A program made the translations under genes and the position numbers. Source: SAR324 cluster bacterium (GTDB lineage Bacteria > SAR324 > NAC60-12). Taken from it: a stretch of 64,000 nucleotides of DNA. The notes beneath the pieces are model-generated. The model was not told the origin of the DNA and searched no databases. It worked only from the letters and a program-made list of their open reading frames with translations. The stretch spans positions 248,001 through 312,000 of the forward strand of contig JANQJU010000033.1 of the NCBI GenBank assembly GCA_028281495.1, given 5' to 3'. Shown here piece by piece: positions 17,450-27,800 of this stretch. Numbering within the stretch: position 1 is the first letter of the stretch; each line of letters opens with the position of its first letter.

Positions 17450-19111
17450 ATGTTGATTTCATACCTGCCCCATATTAAATCCCATGTTCAGCAAGGGAGA
17501 TTGCTCCTGATATCCGCAATTGCTGGTGCAGCGGGAGGCGGGTTGGTGTGGATCATCAATCAAGTGACCCAAGATGTTGAGTTTCGTTTTTGGGATCAAA
17601 TCTATTGTGGTATTTTCATCCTGGTCTCCTTGATCTATATAGGGAGCAAAGGCTGGGCCATTCATCAAAACACAAAGCTGGCAAATCGTGCATTTACCCA
17701 GTTCCGACAGAAAATTGGCAATAGCTTACGCCAAACCTCCTTAGCCCACCTCGAAAAGTTCAGCATTCCTGAAGTCTACGAACAACTGACCACCGGGAGC
17801 AATTACATCAAACGCTCCTTTCGGTACCGGATCAATCTTCTCCAATCCTATTGTTTATTGGCCTTTTGTTTCATTTATCTGATTTGGCTGTCTTCCGGAA
17901 TTTCCTTAATGGTCCTCATCAGTTCGATTTTGGGAGCAGCGCTTTATCGCTATGGACGCTATGCCTTTCAATCCGAACTGCATCAAATCCATGAAAAGGA
18001 GACCGAGTTTTTGGCAAGCTTGGGCCACTTTCTCGATGGATTTAAGGAACTGAAACTCCATCCTCAAAAAAGTCACGATCTGTTTGTTCAGGAATTGACT
18101 CGACACTCCGAGGAATTGAAAAATCTACGCATTCGCTCCCTCAACACATTCTCGCAAATTGAACTCTTTATCGATGCAGGCTTCGTGATTTTTGCCGCGA
18201 CCGAAGTCTTTGTTTTTTCAGCGTTCTTGCCCACACAAACGGTTGTTCAAATCATCACGGTATTGCTGATGGTATGGGGGCCGGTACGAATGTTTAATGC
18301 CTCGCTTTCCCACATTGCTTATGGTGACGTTGCTTGGGAACGATTTCAACGATTGATTCAAGCGCTCGGTGCAGAGGAAGATTTACCCGAAACCGTGGAA
18401 CCGCCCAATTTCCATCCCCCGGAATTTCACGAACTGGAGCTGCAACAAGTGCAATTTCACTATGACGTGGAAGCTGAAAATCGGAGTTTCACGATTGGAC
18501 CTTTGGATCTGAAGATTCAGGCAGGGGAAGTGATCTTCTTCGTCGGTGGAAACGGCAGTGGAAAATCCACCCTCATGAAACTCCTCACCGGCCTCTACGC
18601 CCCTGATCAAGGAAAAATCTTGTTGAACGGCTATCCCGTCGCGATGGGAGACCATCTTTATCTATATTCGTCTATTTTCACAGACTTCCACCTGTTTGAC
18701 AGCATCTATGGGGTGAATGCCATCGCTCAGGACCAGGTAGATGCCTTGCTCGACCAAATGGAACTGCTCGAAAAAACCCAATGGGAAAACCAACATTTCA
18801 CTCAAATGGACCTCTCTACAGGACAAAAAAAACGTTTGGCCCTGATCGTTGCCATGCTGGAGAACAAACCGATTGTTCTATTCGATGAATGGGCTGCCGA
18901 ACAAGACCAATACTTTCGGAAATATTTTTATGAAGAGCTTCTGAGCCAGTTCAAAGCCGCAGGCAAAACCGTGTTGGCCGTGAGCCACGATGATCGTTAT
19001 TTTCATTTAGCCGACCGTGTGGTGAAGATGGACTTGGGACAAATTATTTCTGATGTGTCCCCTGCCCTCCAGCAAACGGACGAGCCAGAAATCAGACCGG
19101 AGAAATTATGA
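17450..19111 (+). CDS. ABC exporter, PvdE/SyrD (cyclic peptide/siderophore) family, first subunit
   Basis: Membrane transporter half of 553 aa with fused ATPase, probably exporting a peptide or siderophore precursor across the inner membrane. Residues 1-310 are the six-helix transmembrane domain with the family's GFKELKLH motif (about 203). The nucleotide-binding domain has Walker A VGGNGSGKST at about 365, signature DLSTGQKKRLAL, Walker B IVLFDEWAAEQD and H-loop VSHDDRY. The DEWA(A)xQD and HDDRYF signatures are characteristic of the PvdE/SyrD/YojI group. It overlaps the next, paralogous gene by four bases (ATGA), so a heterodimer is likely. No peptide synthetase is present nearby, so the cargo is unknown. 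Confidence 0.87.
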   Translation: MLISYLPHIKSHVQQGRLLLISAIAGAAGGGLVWIINQVTQDVEFRFWDQIYCGIFILVSLIYIGSKGWAIHQNTKLANRAFTQFRQKIGNSLRQTSLAHLEKFSIPEVYEQLTTGSNYIKRSFRYRINLLQSYCLLAFCFIYLIWLSSGISLMVLISSILGAALYRYGRYAFQSELHQIHEKETEFLASLGHFLDGFKELKLHPQKSHDLFVQELTRHSEELKNLRIRSLNTFSQIELFIDAGFVIFAATEVFVFSAFLPTQTVVQIITVLLMVWGPVRMFNASLSHIAYGDVAWERFQRLIQALGAEEDLPETVEPPNFHPPEFHELELQQVQFHYDVEAENRSFTIGPLDLKIQAGEVIFFVGGNGSGKSTLMKLLTGLYAPDQGKILLNGYPVAMGDHLYLYSSIFTDFHLFDSIYGVNAIAQDQVDALLDQMELLEKTQWENQHFTQMDLSTGQKKRLALIVAMLENKPIVLFDEWAAEQDQYFRKYFYEELLSQFKAAGKTVLAVSHDDRYFHLADRVVKMDLGQIISDVSPALQQTDEPEIRPEKL

Positions 19112-20706
19112 ATATCTTTGGTTTGATACGTCAAGAATATGATCGGTCTTTAGTGCCTGTGGTCGGTTTGACAATTTTGTCAGGCTTGTTGTTGTCTTGG
19201 ATGTTTTCCCTGCTCGCGCACGCGGCGGCATCCTACGACTTGCGGGAGTTTTCGCTACACCCCAATATCTTCATCATCAGCTTTTTTTTATGGGTGCTCA
19301 CCTCACGATTGCAACAAAGAGTCATGAATGACATGACGGAAACAGTTCTCCATCATAGTCGTATGCGAGTACTCACGTACATCCGCAACATGCGGTTGCA
19401 AGATTTTGAGCGTCTTGGAAAATCATCCATTTACAACACCCTTACCTATGACATGAAGCTGATTTCTGATGCAACGATGTTGCTCCCTTCCTTGATGGCC
19501 GATGCGATTATGTTTGTTGGAGGCCTTCTGTATTTGGCTTACGTTTCTCTTGAAATCGCAGGCATTGTGCTGATCACCATGATCGTTTGTGCGTTGTTGT
19601 ATCTTTGGCACCAACAACGAATCCAATACTATGCAAAAATCAACCGGCGCTGGTTACAACGGGTTTTTGAATCCACCCGTCACCACATCTATGGATTTAA
19701 AGAACTCAAGCTCAACGATCACAAAAACGATGACTTCTACCACCGCAATTACTTGAAAACTCTGGAGCGAGCCGAAGAAACCCATAATCTCAATGGACTA
19801 CAACTGGACAAAAATTACCTGATGGCCTTGAGCTTCTGGATTGTTTTGTTGCTTATCGTGATCTTCCTCATGCCAGCCTTAGGAGCGATTTCTAAGGAAG
19901 TGATGATCGCAGCAGTCAGCACCTTGCTGTATCTTCCCATATGGCGTTTGATGGAAACGGTCCCTTTGGTCACATTGGCGAATATATCGGTTCAACATCT
20001 CCATGATTTAGAAATCCGTCTTCGACAATTCCGCTCCGAATCGGTGATCAGCGATGCTTCCCAGCGCATTCCGTCTATTAATACCATTCAACTGGAGGAC
20101 TTCACCTTCGATTATTCCGATCAAACCGATCAGTCTTCGTTTGCAATCGGCCCACTGAACCTGACCATCGCTGGGGGAAAAATCACATTCATCGTGGGGG
20201 GGAATGGAAGCGGCAAATCGACTCTAGCCAAATTGTTGACGGGATTGTATTTGCCACACTCTGGAAATCTAAAACTCAATGGAAAGATCATCGCTCCTGG
20301 TACTCAAAGGGAATGGTTTTCTGCTGTGTTTACCGATTTTCATTTATTCCACCGCATGCTCGACGCCACTTCTGTGGATGATGAACGGGTCACAGCGCTG
20401 CTCCATCAAATGGAACTGGACCACAAAACCACCTACACTGACGGCCAGTTCACAGAAACCGAACTTTCCGACGGGCAAAAACGTCGCTTGGCCCTCATTG
20501 TCGCCTTATTGGAAGACCGTCCAATTTGCATCTTCGACGAATGGGCTGCCGATCAAGACCCTAAGTTCCGGGACTACTTTTATTTGCAAATCTTGCCGCA
20601 ATTGCGTGACGCTGGAAAAACCGTAATCGTTGTATCGCATGATGACCGCTACTATCACGTTGCGGACGACCTCCTCAAAATGGAAATGGGTCAAATAATT
20701 GTTTGA
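19108..20706 (+). CDS. ABC exporter, PvdE/SyrD family, second subunit
   Basis: 532-aa paralogue of the preceding gene and probable heterodimer partner. Six helices in residues 1-310 with FKELKLNDHK; ATPase domain with Walker A VGGNGSGKST at about 362, signature ELSDGQKRRLAL, Walker B ICIFDEWAADQD and VSHDDRYYH. Both ATP sites keep their catalytic Glu and His, so neither subunit looks degenerate. The ATG overlaps the upstream stop, indicating coupled translation. A degraded gene fragment follows it by ten bases. Confidence 0.87.
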   Translation: MNIFGLIRQEYDRSLVPVVGLTILSGLLLSWMFSLLAHAAASYDLREFSLHPNIFIISFFLWVLTSRLQQRVMNDMTETVLHHSRMRVLTYIRNMRLQDFERLGKSSIYNTLTYDMKLISDATMLLPSLMADAIMFVGGLLYLAYVSLEIAGIVLITMIVCALLYLWHQQRIQYYAKINRRWLQRVFESTRHHIYGFKELKLNDHKNDDFYHRNYLKTLERAEETHNLNGLQLDKNYLMALSFWIVLLLIVIFLMPALGAISKEVMIAAVSTLLYLPIWRLMETVPLVTLANISVQHLHDLEIRLRQFRSESVISDASQRIPSINTIQLEDFTFDYSDQTDQSSFAIGPLNLTIAGGKITFIVGGNGSGKSTLAKLLTGLYLPHSGNLKLNGKIIAPGTQREWFSAVFTDFHLFHRMLDATSVDDERVTALLHQMELDHKTTYTDGQFTETELSDGQKRRLALIVALLEDRPICIFDEWAADQDPKFRDYFYLQILPQLRDAGKTVIVVSHDDRYYHVADDLLKMEMGQIIV

Positions 20707-20716
20707 TGTGATATAA

Positions 20717-20890
20717 TGGACCGAATCCCCCTCAGATCCGCTCTATGGCATCGTTTCCATTGGGAACATTTGGCAATTTGGCATCTTGCATCGGCAGGAC
20801 AAACAAATCGTGCAGGATCTCAACCTGTTCCGCGTGCCAGCAGACCTCGACGACTTGCTCAAAATATTGGTAGGGATTTTGGAGGAGTGA
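20717..20890 (+). pseudogene. C-terminal remnant of a lost gene
   Basis: An open frame with no start codon runs from a stop at 20714 to the TGA at 20888. It reads SDPLYGIVSIGNIWQFG, then DLDDLLKILVGILEE. The x-Y-G-I-V-(T/S)-x-G-x-x-W-x-F-G pattern is the usual C-terminal end of a family of nuclease-like accessory proteins, so I read it as the tail of a gene whose 5' part was deleted. About 57 codons remain. It lies between the ABC pair and a convergent AAA/nuclease-like gene. Confidence 0.5.
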
Positions 20891-20903
20891 ACCACAAGGG
20901 TAC

Positions 20904-22481
20904 TTACATCCCCCACACGTGAATCGTATATGGACCATGCGTCCGGGTTTCCTGGAAACATTTTTCTTCCCAGGTTTTTCCAGGACTTCGATCAAAGATG
21001 AGCAAATACCCTTCGGATGTACCGCTGCGATCTAAGTACATGGAAGCTTGCTCAAGGCCTGCTCGAATGGTGGCTTCCAAAGACTTATGCTGCACTTTCA
21101 GTTCAATCACGGCTTTTTGAATTCCGTTGGAATAAGGCCAGACAACTAAGAGGTCTGTCCTCATTCGCCCCAGCCCATATTCTCGTTCCACCCGTCCGCC
21201 ACCGTTGACAATCCGTTGCAAGAAGGCTTGCAGTAGCAATTGTGGCCCTGCTTCTTTGTAGTGAAATCGTTCGATCCAATGTTCGGAGTGCTCCCGGAAG
21301 TATGCTTGGAATGCTGTCAACAATTTGGGAAGATTTAAGCTTCCTTGTTCATCGACATACCATTGAGTTTCGTGAGAAATGGTGACTTGGGTGGAAAAGG
21401 TCAACGTGCGAGGAATCACCTCTTGGTAAATTTTGTTGGCGATACGAAGTTCCGGCCTGGATTGAATCAATCCCAAATCCTGAGTGTAGTGGATATCATC
21501 TTCAGGGATATCTGTGGGTGGAGGTGCGCCGGTCAATAAGGGTAAAATCACTTGACGAACCCGTTCTTCTTGAAGCTGTTTGGCAAGTTGGTCCAGATGG
21601 GTCTCACGTCGTAGGATCAAATTTTCTTTCGCTTGCTCCATCATCTGGAGAGTGATGGGTTGGGTACGATCTAGGTTTTCTTTCATTTTGAAACACACTT
21701 CATATCCCAAGGCATTGACCAACCAAGGTTGCCCTTCGGTGAATTCCCAAAGACGCTCTACTATTGTGTCCTCGAATGCCTGTCCGGTGGCTTGGGTATG
21801 TTGCATGTATAATTTTTGAATTTCTGTCCTATCAAAATTCTTCAACTGGAGAGATTCTGCTTTGATATTAAAGGCACTGCCTCCAGTGATGATTTCTTGG
21901 GTGTGGGAAGAATGAATCCGATAATCTCTGACATCCCGAACCCCACATAAAATAACGCTTTGGGGAAACGCTTCTGGGCGTTTATCATAACCCGCTCGAA
22001 TTTGTCGCAACACCGAAATCAAGGTATCTCCCACCAAGGTATCGATTTCATCGACGAGCAAAATAAGGGGTTTGTCCAAATGAGACGACCACCGGGTTAG
22101 CGCTTCATTCAATGCTGTATTTTCTCCATGCTTTTCTAGCAGCAAAGTCATTTGATCGCTCAACAAAGAGTCTTTTAAATACAAAGAACTCCGTGAGGCC
22201 ATTTCACTCAACACGGCCTGAATCCCTTTTTTGACATTTTCACGAGCGGTTTGCGCACCCTCCACATTGCAATACACGCAATAATAGTTTCCCTGTTGAT
22301 TGAGATGGTCCATTAATGCCAGCAAATAAGAAGTCTTCCCCGTTTGCCTTGGCGCGTGCAGAACAAAATATTTTTCCTGATCAATCAACGATAAAATACT
22401 TTGCAAATCCCAGCGTTCTAGCGGGGGGAGCGCATAGTGTTTGTCCCGTTTGATCGGACCGGCGGTGTTGAAAAACTTCAT
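20904..22481 (-). CDS. AAA-ATPase-like protein with C-terminal PD-(D/E)XK-like domain
   Basis: 525-aa protein starting at the ATG 22481, with GGAAGG upstream (a GTG lies three codons before). Residues 1-300 are an AAA-like P-loop ATPase: Walker A APRQTGKTS at 43-51, Walker B PLILLVDEIDTL at about 140, and sensor ILCGVRDVRDYR. Residues 400-525 resemble the nuclease fold of DUF1703-type proteins: EYGLGRMRTDLLVVWP, then AVIELKVQ (the E-x-K of the motif), then GLEQASMYLDRS and EGYLLIFDR. Such proteins are common and often occur in many copies, but their role is not established. Not obviously part of a defence island here. Confidence 0.72.
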   Translation of the reverse strand: MKFFNTAGPIKRDKHYALPPLERWDLQSILSLIDQEKYFVLHAPRQTGKTSYLLALMDHLNQQGNYYCVYCNVEGAQTARENVKKGIQAVLSEMASRSSLYLKDSLLSDQMTLLLEKHGENTALNEALTRWSSHLDKPLILLVDEIDTLVGDTLISVLRQIRAGYDKRPEAFPQSVILCGVRDVRDYRIHSSHTQEIITGGSAFNIKAESLQLKNFDRTEIQKLYMQHTQATGQAFEDTIVERLWEFTEGQPWLVNALGYEVCFKMKENLDRTQPITLQMMEQAKENLILRRETHLDQLAKQLQEERVRQVILPLLTGAPPPTDIPEDDIHYTQDLGLIQSRPELRIANKIYQEVIPRTLTFSTQVTISHETQWYVDEQGSLNLPKLLTAFQAYFREHSEHWIERFHYKEAGPQLLLQAFLQRIVNGGGRVEREYGLGRMRTDLLVVWPYSNGIQKAVIELKVQHKSLEATIRAGLEQASMYLDRSGTSEGYLLIFDRSPGKTWEEKCFQETRTHGPYTIHVWGM

Positions 22482-22679
22482 AGGGATCACCTTCCGTTTG
22501 CTGTATTCAATATTTCTTAGCCCTTACATCTTACATAATACGAAAGCTTGCCTTGTGGAAAACAGAAATACCTGGAAACTCGACGACCTTCGTCTCCAAG
22601 GTTGAAAGCAATGCCATACGACTTTATAGTAAGAGCCATTTAGCAATAATGTCCAATCCCCTGTGTTGTTTTCTTGTCT

Positions 22680-24635
22680 ATGTGGGTCTCAGCATTCAAG
22701 CAACCTTCCTTCCTGCTACGTCTCTTCTTGTTAGGCGTTTTTCTGACAATCGCATATTCCCCCACTTTCCAAGCCACCTACCTCATCGATGATAAGGAAT
22801 TTTTCCTCAACGATCCGGTGATGGATGATCCAGCAGGGTTGTTCGAAATTTGGTGGAATCCCTTAAACAACAACCATGTATGGCCCTATCTTCCGGTCAC
22901 ACGGGCCACATTTTGGATCGAACGGCAACTCGTTGGAGTCGCCCCTATAGTTTCCCACGGAGTCAACGTAGGGTTCCATTTGCTGGGGGCATTGCTCCTC
23001 TGGGGATTGTTGCGTCAGATGCGGTTTCGACTGGCCTGGTGGGTGGCCATGGCCGTTGCGGTTCACCCGATCTACGTGCAATCCGTGGCTTGGGTGGTGG
23101 AACGGAAAAACGTCGTAGCAGGTGTATTTTTTTTGATGGCCTTGTGGAGTTTTGTTCGGTTCGAACAGCAGCCATATACACGGCGTCGTGAGGTCTGGTA
23201 CGTCTTGGCCCTGGTCCTGTTTCTGGGTGGGTTATTGAGTAAAACATCCCTCATCATGTTGCCCTTTTTGTTGATTTTGGTGAGGTGCTGGCTTGAGGCG
23301 TCCTGGAAAACCCACGATGTGCTACGGTTGATTCCATTTTTTGGAATTGCCTTTGGTATCGGCTTGCTTCGCGTTTGGTTTGAATTGAATGCATTTGGGG
23401 TCACCGTCGCACCACGCGGATTTCTGGAAAAATGGCTTACGGCTGGACATGTTCCTTTTTTTTACTTGAGCAAGCTGGTCTTTCCCGTCCCACTCGTATT
23501 CACCTACCTAAAATGGACGATTGACCCCACCCAACTGACTCATTATTTACCTTGGACCAGCGTGATGCTCACCACGGGTCTGTTGGCATGGAAATACCGT
23601 TCTTGGGGTCGTTCTCTATTCTTTGTCTGGGTGAGTTTCGGAATATTGCTGTTTCCTGTGATGGGATGGTTTACCAATGCGTGGACCCAATTTTCCTATG
23701 TGGCTGATCATTGGGGGCATCTGCCCAGTATCCCTTTATTAATTGGAGGGGTGTCTGCTTGTGGCGCAGTGTTGCACTTATTCTCGAAAGCACCTTCTTT
23801 CCTGAAAACACCTTCTTTCCCGAAAATATCTTCTTCCTTGAAAACACCATTTTCATATTTCTCCAATGGAATAGGAGGTCTGTCTCTCCTGATTTTAGCG
23901 TGGCTCACTTGGAATCAGACACAGCTTTACCAGAATCCTCAAACCTTGTGGCAGTCGACGGTCAATCAGAACCCGCGATCCTGGGTGGCCTATCAGGAGT
24001 TGGGAAATGAAGCGGTGAAGGCAGGACAGTACGAACAAGCCGTTGCCTATTCGACCCAAGCACTGGCTCTCAAACCGGATCTTTTTCGAGCCTATAACAA
24101 TCGGGGAAGTGCTCATTTGAGAATGCAAAATTATCAGCAGGCCTTTCAGGACTACCAAGAAGCCTTGCGCATTTATCCTAGTTTTGTGGAAGGATACTAC
24201 AATCAAGGGAATGTGTATTTTCAACTGCAACAGTATGAAACGGCAATTGCCAACTACACCCAAGCGTTGACTCGCGATCCTCAATATGTCGATGCGTATT
24301 ACAATCGTGCAACCAGTTATATGCAGCTCCGCCAGTTTGAGTCGGCTTTGAATGACCTGAACCACGTGATCCAACTCCGCCCCCATGCGACAGACGCCTA
24401 TTATCTGCGAGGAAATTTACATTCGCTCTTCAAGCAACCGGAACGCGCTTTATCCGATTACCAACAAGTCTTGGCTCGTGACCCGAATCATGCTGGGGCC
24501 TATCACAGTAGGGGATTCCTCCAGCTCACTCAACGTCTTGATCCCGAACGAGGGTGTCTAGACCTTCAGCAGGCCTGCCGATTAGGAATGTGCCAATATT
24601 ATCAGACCGCTCAACAGCAGGGAGTTTGTCAGTAA
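22680..24635 (+). CDS. TMTC-like membrane protein with C-terminal TPR repeats
   Basis: 651 aa from the ATG at 22680 (an in-frame TTG lies two codons upstream; the ribosome site is weak either way). Residues 1-415 have about ten membrane helices with GT-C-type features: an Asp-rich first loop (YLIDDKEFFLNDPVMDD), HLLGALLLW, AVHPIYVQSVAWVVERKNV and GLLSKTSLIMLP. These match the TMTC/protein O-mannosyltransferase-like group, which act on lipid-linked sugars in higher organisms; the bacterial substrate is unknown. Residues 430-640 hold about six TPR units (AYNNRGSAHLRMQNYQQAFQDYQEAL and similar), presumably periplasmic. A short in-frame repeat lies between the two parts. Confidence 0.75.
   Translation: MWVSAFKQPSFLLRLFLLGVFLTIAYSPTFQATYLIDDKEFFLNDPVMDDPAGLFEIWWNPLNNNHVWPYLPVTRATFWIERQLVGVAPIVSHGVNVGFHLLGALLLWGLLRQMRFRLAWWVAMAVAVHPIYVQSVAWVVERKNVVAGVFFLMALWSFVRFEQQPYTRRREVWYVLALVLFLGGLLSKTSLIMLPFLLILVRCWLEASWKTHDVLRLIPFFGIAFGIGLLRVWFELNAFGVTVAPRGFLEKWLTAGHVPFFYLSKLVFPVPLVFTYLKWTIDPTQLTHYLPWTSVMLTTGLLAWKYRSWGRSLFFVWVSFGILLFPVMGWFTNAWTQFSYVADHWGHLPSIPLLIGGVSACGAVLHLFSKAPSFLKTPSFPKISSSLKTPFSYFSNGIGGLSLLILAWLTWNQTQLYQNPQTLWQSTVNQNPRSWVAYQELGNEAVKAGQYEQAVAYSTQALALKPDLFRAYNNRGSAHLRMQNYQQAFQDYQEALRIYPSFVEGYYNQGNVYFQLQQYETAIANYTQALTRDPQYVDAYYNRATSYMQLRQFESALNDLNHVIQLRPHATDAYYLRGNLHSLFKQPERALSDYQQVLARDPNHAGAYHSRGFLQLTQRLDPERGCLDLQQACRLGMCQYYQTAQQQGVCQ
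23786..23857 (+). repeat. In-frame 18-bp tandem repeat in the TMTC-like gene
   Basis: Four units of 18 bp (23786, 23804, 23822, 23840) based on GAAAACACCTTCTTTCCC, encoding K-T-P-S-F-x six-residue repeats in the loop between two late membrane helices. Confidence 0.85.
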
Positions 24636-24680
24636 TCACGGATCTGCCACCGAATCTCCCACTCATTCAACTGGCTCATG

Positions 24681-24723
24681 CCCATAGAAGCTTTAAACCC
24701 ATAGAAGCTTTAAACCCATAGAA
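24681..24723. repeat. 17-bp tandem repeat, two and a half copies
   Basis: CCCATAGAAGCTTTAAA at 24681-24697 and 24698-24714, exact, with nine bases of a third copy. It lies in the 172-bp gap before the pentapeptide-kinase gene. Confidence 0.9.
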
Positions 24724-24807
24724 CAAATGCAATGTCATTGGTACGAAAGGCAGGTACAGTAAAAAAGAGTTGGTGACCATCGCATTACCCCACGAATCAG
24801 GAGGCTT

Positions 24808-27800
24808 GTGAAACGAATATTTTGGATCAATTGGATAGTGTGGCTCGCCTTGGGGCTGCTCCCTCAACCGGGATGGGCTTGGAACCCGGAACACCTAGAC
24901 ACCTTTAAACAAACCAAGGTGTGCCGAAACTGTGACCTCACCGGAGCGGACCTAGCTGGTTGGACACTGACCGATGCCCAATTGGAAGGCTCCAATTTGG
25001 AAGGAGCGAATTTTCAAGGAGCCAACCTCCAACGGGCTAATTTTTCAGAAGCCAATTTGAAAAGAACCAACTTTCAAGCAGCCAACCTACAAGAGGCGCA
25101 ATTCCATAAAACCAATTTGCATACCACCCTGTTCAACTATGCCAACCTCCAACGCGCTCAGTTTGTCCACAGCAATTGCCATAGTACGCGATTTCAAAAT
25201 AGCCAACTTCAAAACATCCAAGCTTCTCACCTGGAATGCGCTGGAGCGAGTTTTCGAGAATCGCAGCTTCAAGGAGCACAATTGGATCATGCCGAATTCG
25301 TCGGAGTGGAATTAACAGGAGTCAATCTCAATGGTGTGAATTTTCAAAAAGCCGAGTTCACTGGCACGACTTTCCGCTGGGGTCAATCCGAAGGGGCCAA
25401 TTTTCAAGAAAGTGAATTTCATGGAGTGGATTTCCAAGGGGCGATTCTTAAAAAAGCCAACTTTCAGAATACTGAATTCACTGGCGCTTCTTTTTATAAT
25501 GCAGAACTCGAAGATGTGAATTTCCAGAATGCGGACTTAGAGGGAATCGATCTACAAGGCAGTACCCTGATTCGTCTCAACTTGAGAGACACCTTATTGG
25601 ATTGGACCGAATTTCAAAATTCTACAATGGAATCGCCGGACTTCACGAATGCCAAAGGTGCCCACGCCCAATTCGAAGGGGCGACCATCCGTAATGGTCA
25701 ATTCCAGAACGTACGGCTGTATGAGGTAGAATTTGACGGTGCTCTATTAGACCAAGCCAATTTTTCTCAGGCCAATCTCAATACGCCGGACTTCGGTACT
25801 ACGGAATTGTTGAGGAGTACTTTTTACCAAGCGAAAGTGCATCATGCCAATTTTCAGAAGTCGAACCTCAAAGGCACCTCGTTCCAAGAGGCCAAGATTC
25901 GCGAAGCGAATTTCAAACGAGCGAATCTCCAACAAGTGAATCTCCAGGGCGCTGAAATCCATTGGGCACGTTTCCGGACAGCCGATCTTCGTGAAGCCAA
26001 CTTCGAAGGGGCCAATCTCCAACACTCGATGCTTCAAGGCTCGATGATGACAGGGGCCATCTGGACGGATGGCACTCGTTTCAATGCTCGAAACTCACCC
26101 GAATCCCTCCCCAGTTATATACAAATCTTCAATGAGTTTACAGATGTCATGATCGAGCCTTTGCGCAAAGAATTTGTGGCAGACCCCGTCCGTCTCATTT
26201 TTGGGTGCTTTTTGATCGGTCTGGGAATGATTCCCATCATGCTGTTCCGCCAAAATCGCAATGCATGGTTTTATGTGGGGATGATTCTGATTTCCGGTGG
26301 GGCATTGGTGATTGTCACGACCAACATGCTGCTGCGTTGGTGGCCCAATCGTTTTTTGTGGGAAACGGCGGGATTCGCTTCAATCGGTATGGTCCTTGCC
26401 AGCTTGAGTTCGTTGACCGACCGAGTGTTTGGAGAGGCCTCTCGATGGCTGTTGCGTCGGATGTGGCAAATCTACTTAGCGTTGTTTGCGACAGCTTTGC
26501 TGCTCTTATTTGTGTTAGAGATTTGGCCAGGAAATCAGATGATCGCATCCACTTGGGTGACCTTGACGAGTATGGGACTCCTTGGATTACTGATATTCTT
26601 GTTTGCCCTCCTACCCATATGGACAATCATCCGAGGCGTGATCAGCGGCAACCGCGATGCCCGACTGTTTGCCTATTGTTTGGGCTTTTTTGTCATCAGC
26701 AGTATTCCTTCCGTTCTGCTCAATACGCATTCTATGAAACTCCCGCCGTGGTCTGAAAATTTCATGTTCATCGGAGCTGTAGTGTTCTTTTTATCCCCGG
26801 CGTTCATTGCATTTCGTAGTTATGTGGTCATTCATGGGCGTCTTGAAGAATACTCCCAAGAATTGGAGACCACCAATCAATTGCTTCAAACACGGAATCA
26901 AGACCTCTCGCGGATGGATAAACTCAAAGACGAGTTTTTAGCCAACACTTCCCACGAGCTACGCACTCCTCTCAATGGCATCATTGGCATTGCCGACTCA
27001 ATGCTGGATGGGGTTGCCGGAGATCTCAACGAATCGCAGATGGCCAATTTGATCATGATCGTCACCAGTGGTCGACGACTCTCCAACTTGGTCAATGATC
27101 TGTTGGATTTCTCTAAACTGAAACATCACAACATTGCCTTGCAAACCAAGCCGGTGAACATGCAGGCGATGACCGAATTGGTGTATACCCTTTCCCAACC
27201 CTTGATTGGAAACAAAGATCTTCAATTGATCAATAAAATCGATCCCAATCTTCCCGGTGCACAAGCCGATGAAAACCGCATTCAGCAAGTGATGCACAAC
27301 CTCATCGGCAACGCGATCAAATTCACCGATCAAGGCCAAGTGATCACAGAAGCCGAAGTTAAAGGTTCCCTGCTGGAAATCTCAGTAAGCGACACGGGTA
27401 TCGGCATCCCGGAAGATAAAATCGACCGTATCTTTGAATCTTTTGAGCAAGTGGATGGTTCCACCGCCCGCGAATATCAGGGTACTGGCTTAGGCCTTTC
27501 TATCACCAAACAATTGATCGAACTGCATGGCGGCACCATCCGTGCCGAATCCACCTTGGGTCAAGGCTCTCGGTTTGTGTTCGCCTTGCCCTATTCGCAA
27601 CAACCCGTCGACCCACCCGAATCATGGACTCAACACGCACTCAGCCAAAAAGAAAAAAGCCTCAAGCCCCATCAATTTCCTGATGCTTCCAGTTTCGTCG
27701 GGGAACCGTCTACGAATATCGAGCCTGTGACCAACACTGAAAAAGATGCAAATAGTAGGGCGGGCTCCGAAAGTAGAACCTATAATATCGAAGTGTCTGC

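Noticed and set aside
20904..22481. Phage-defence system
   Set aside because: The AAA plus nuclease-like protein is alone, with no methylase, sensor or other defence partner; a single such gene is common in many genomes.
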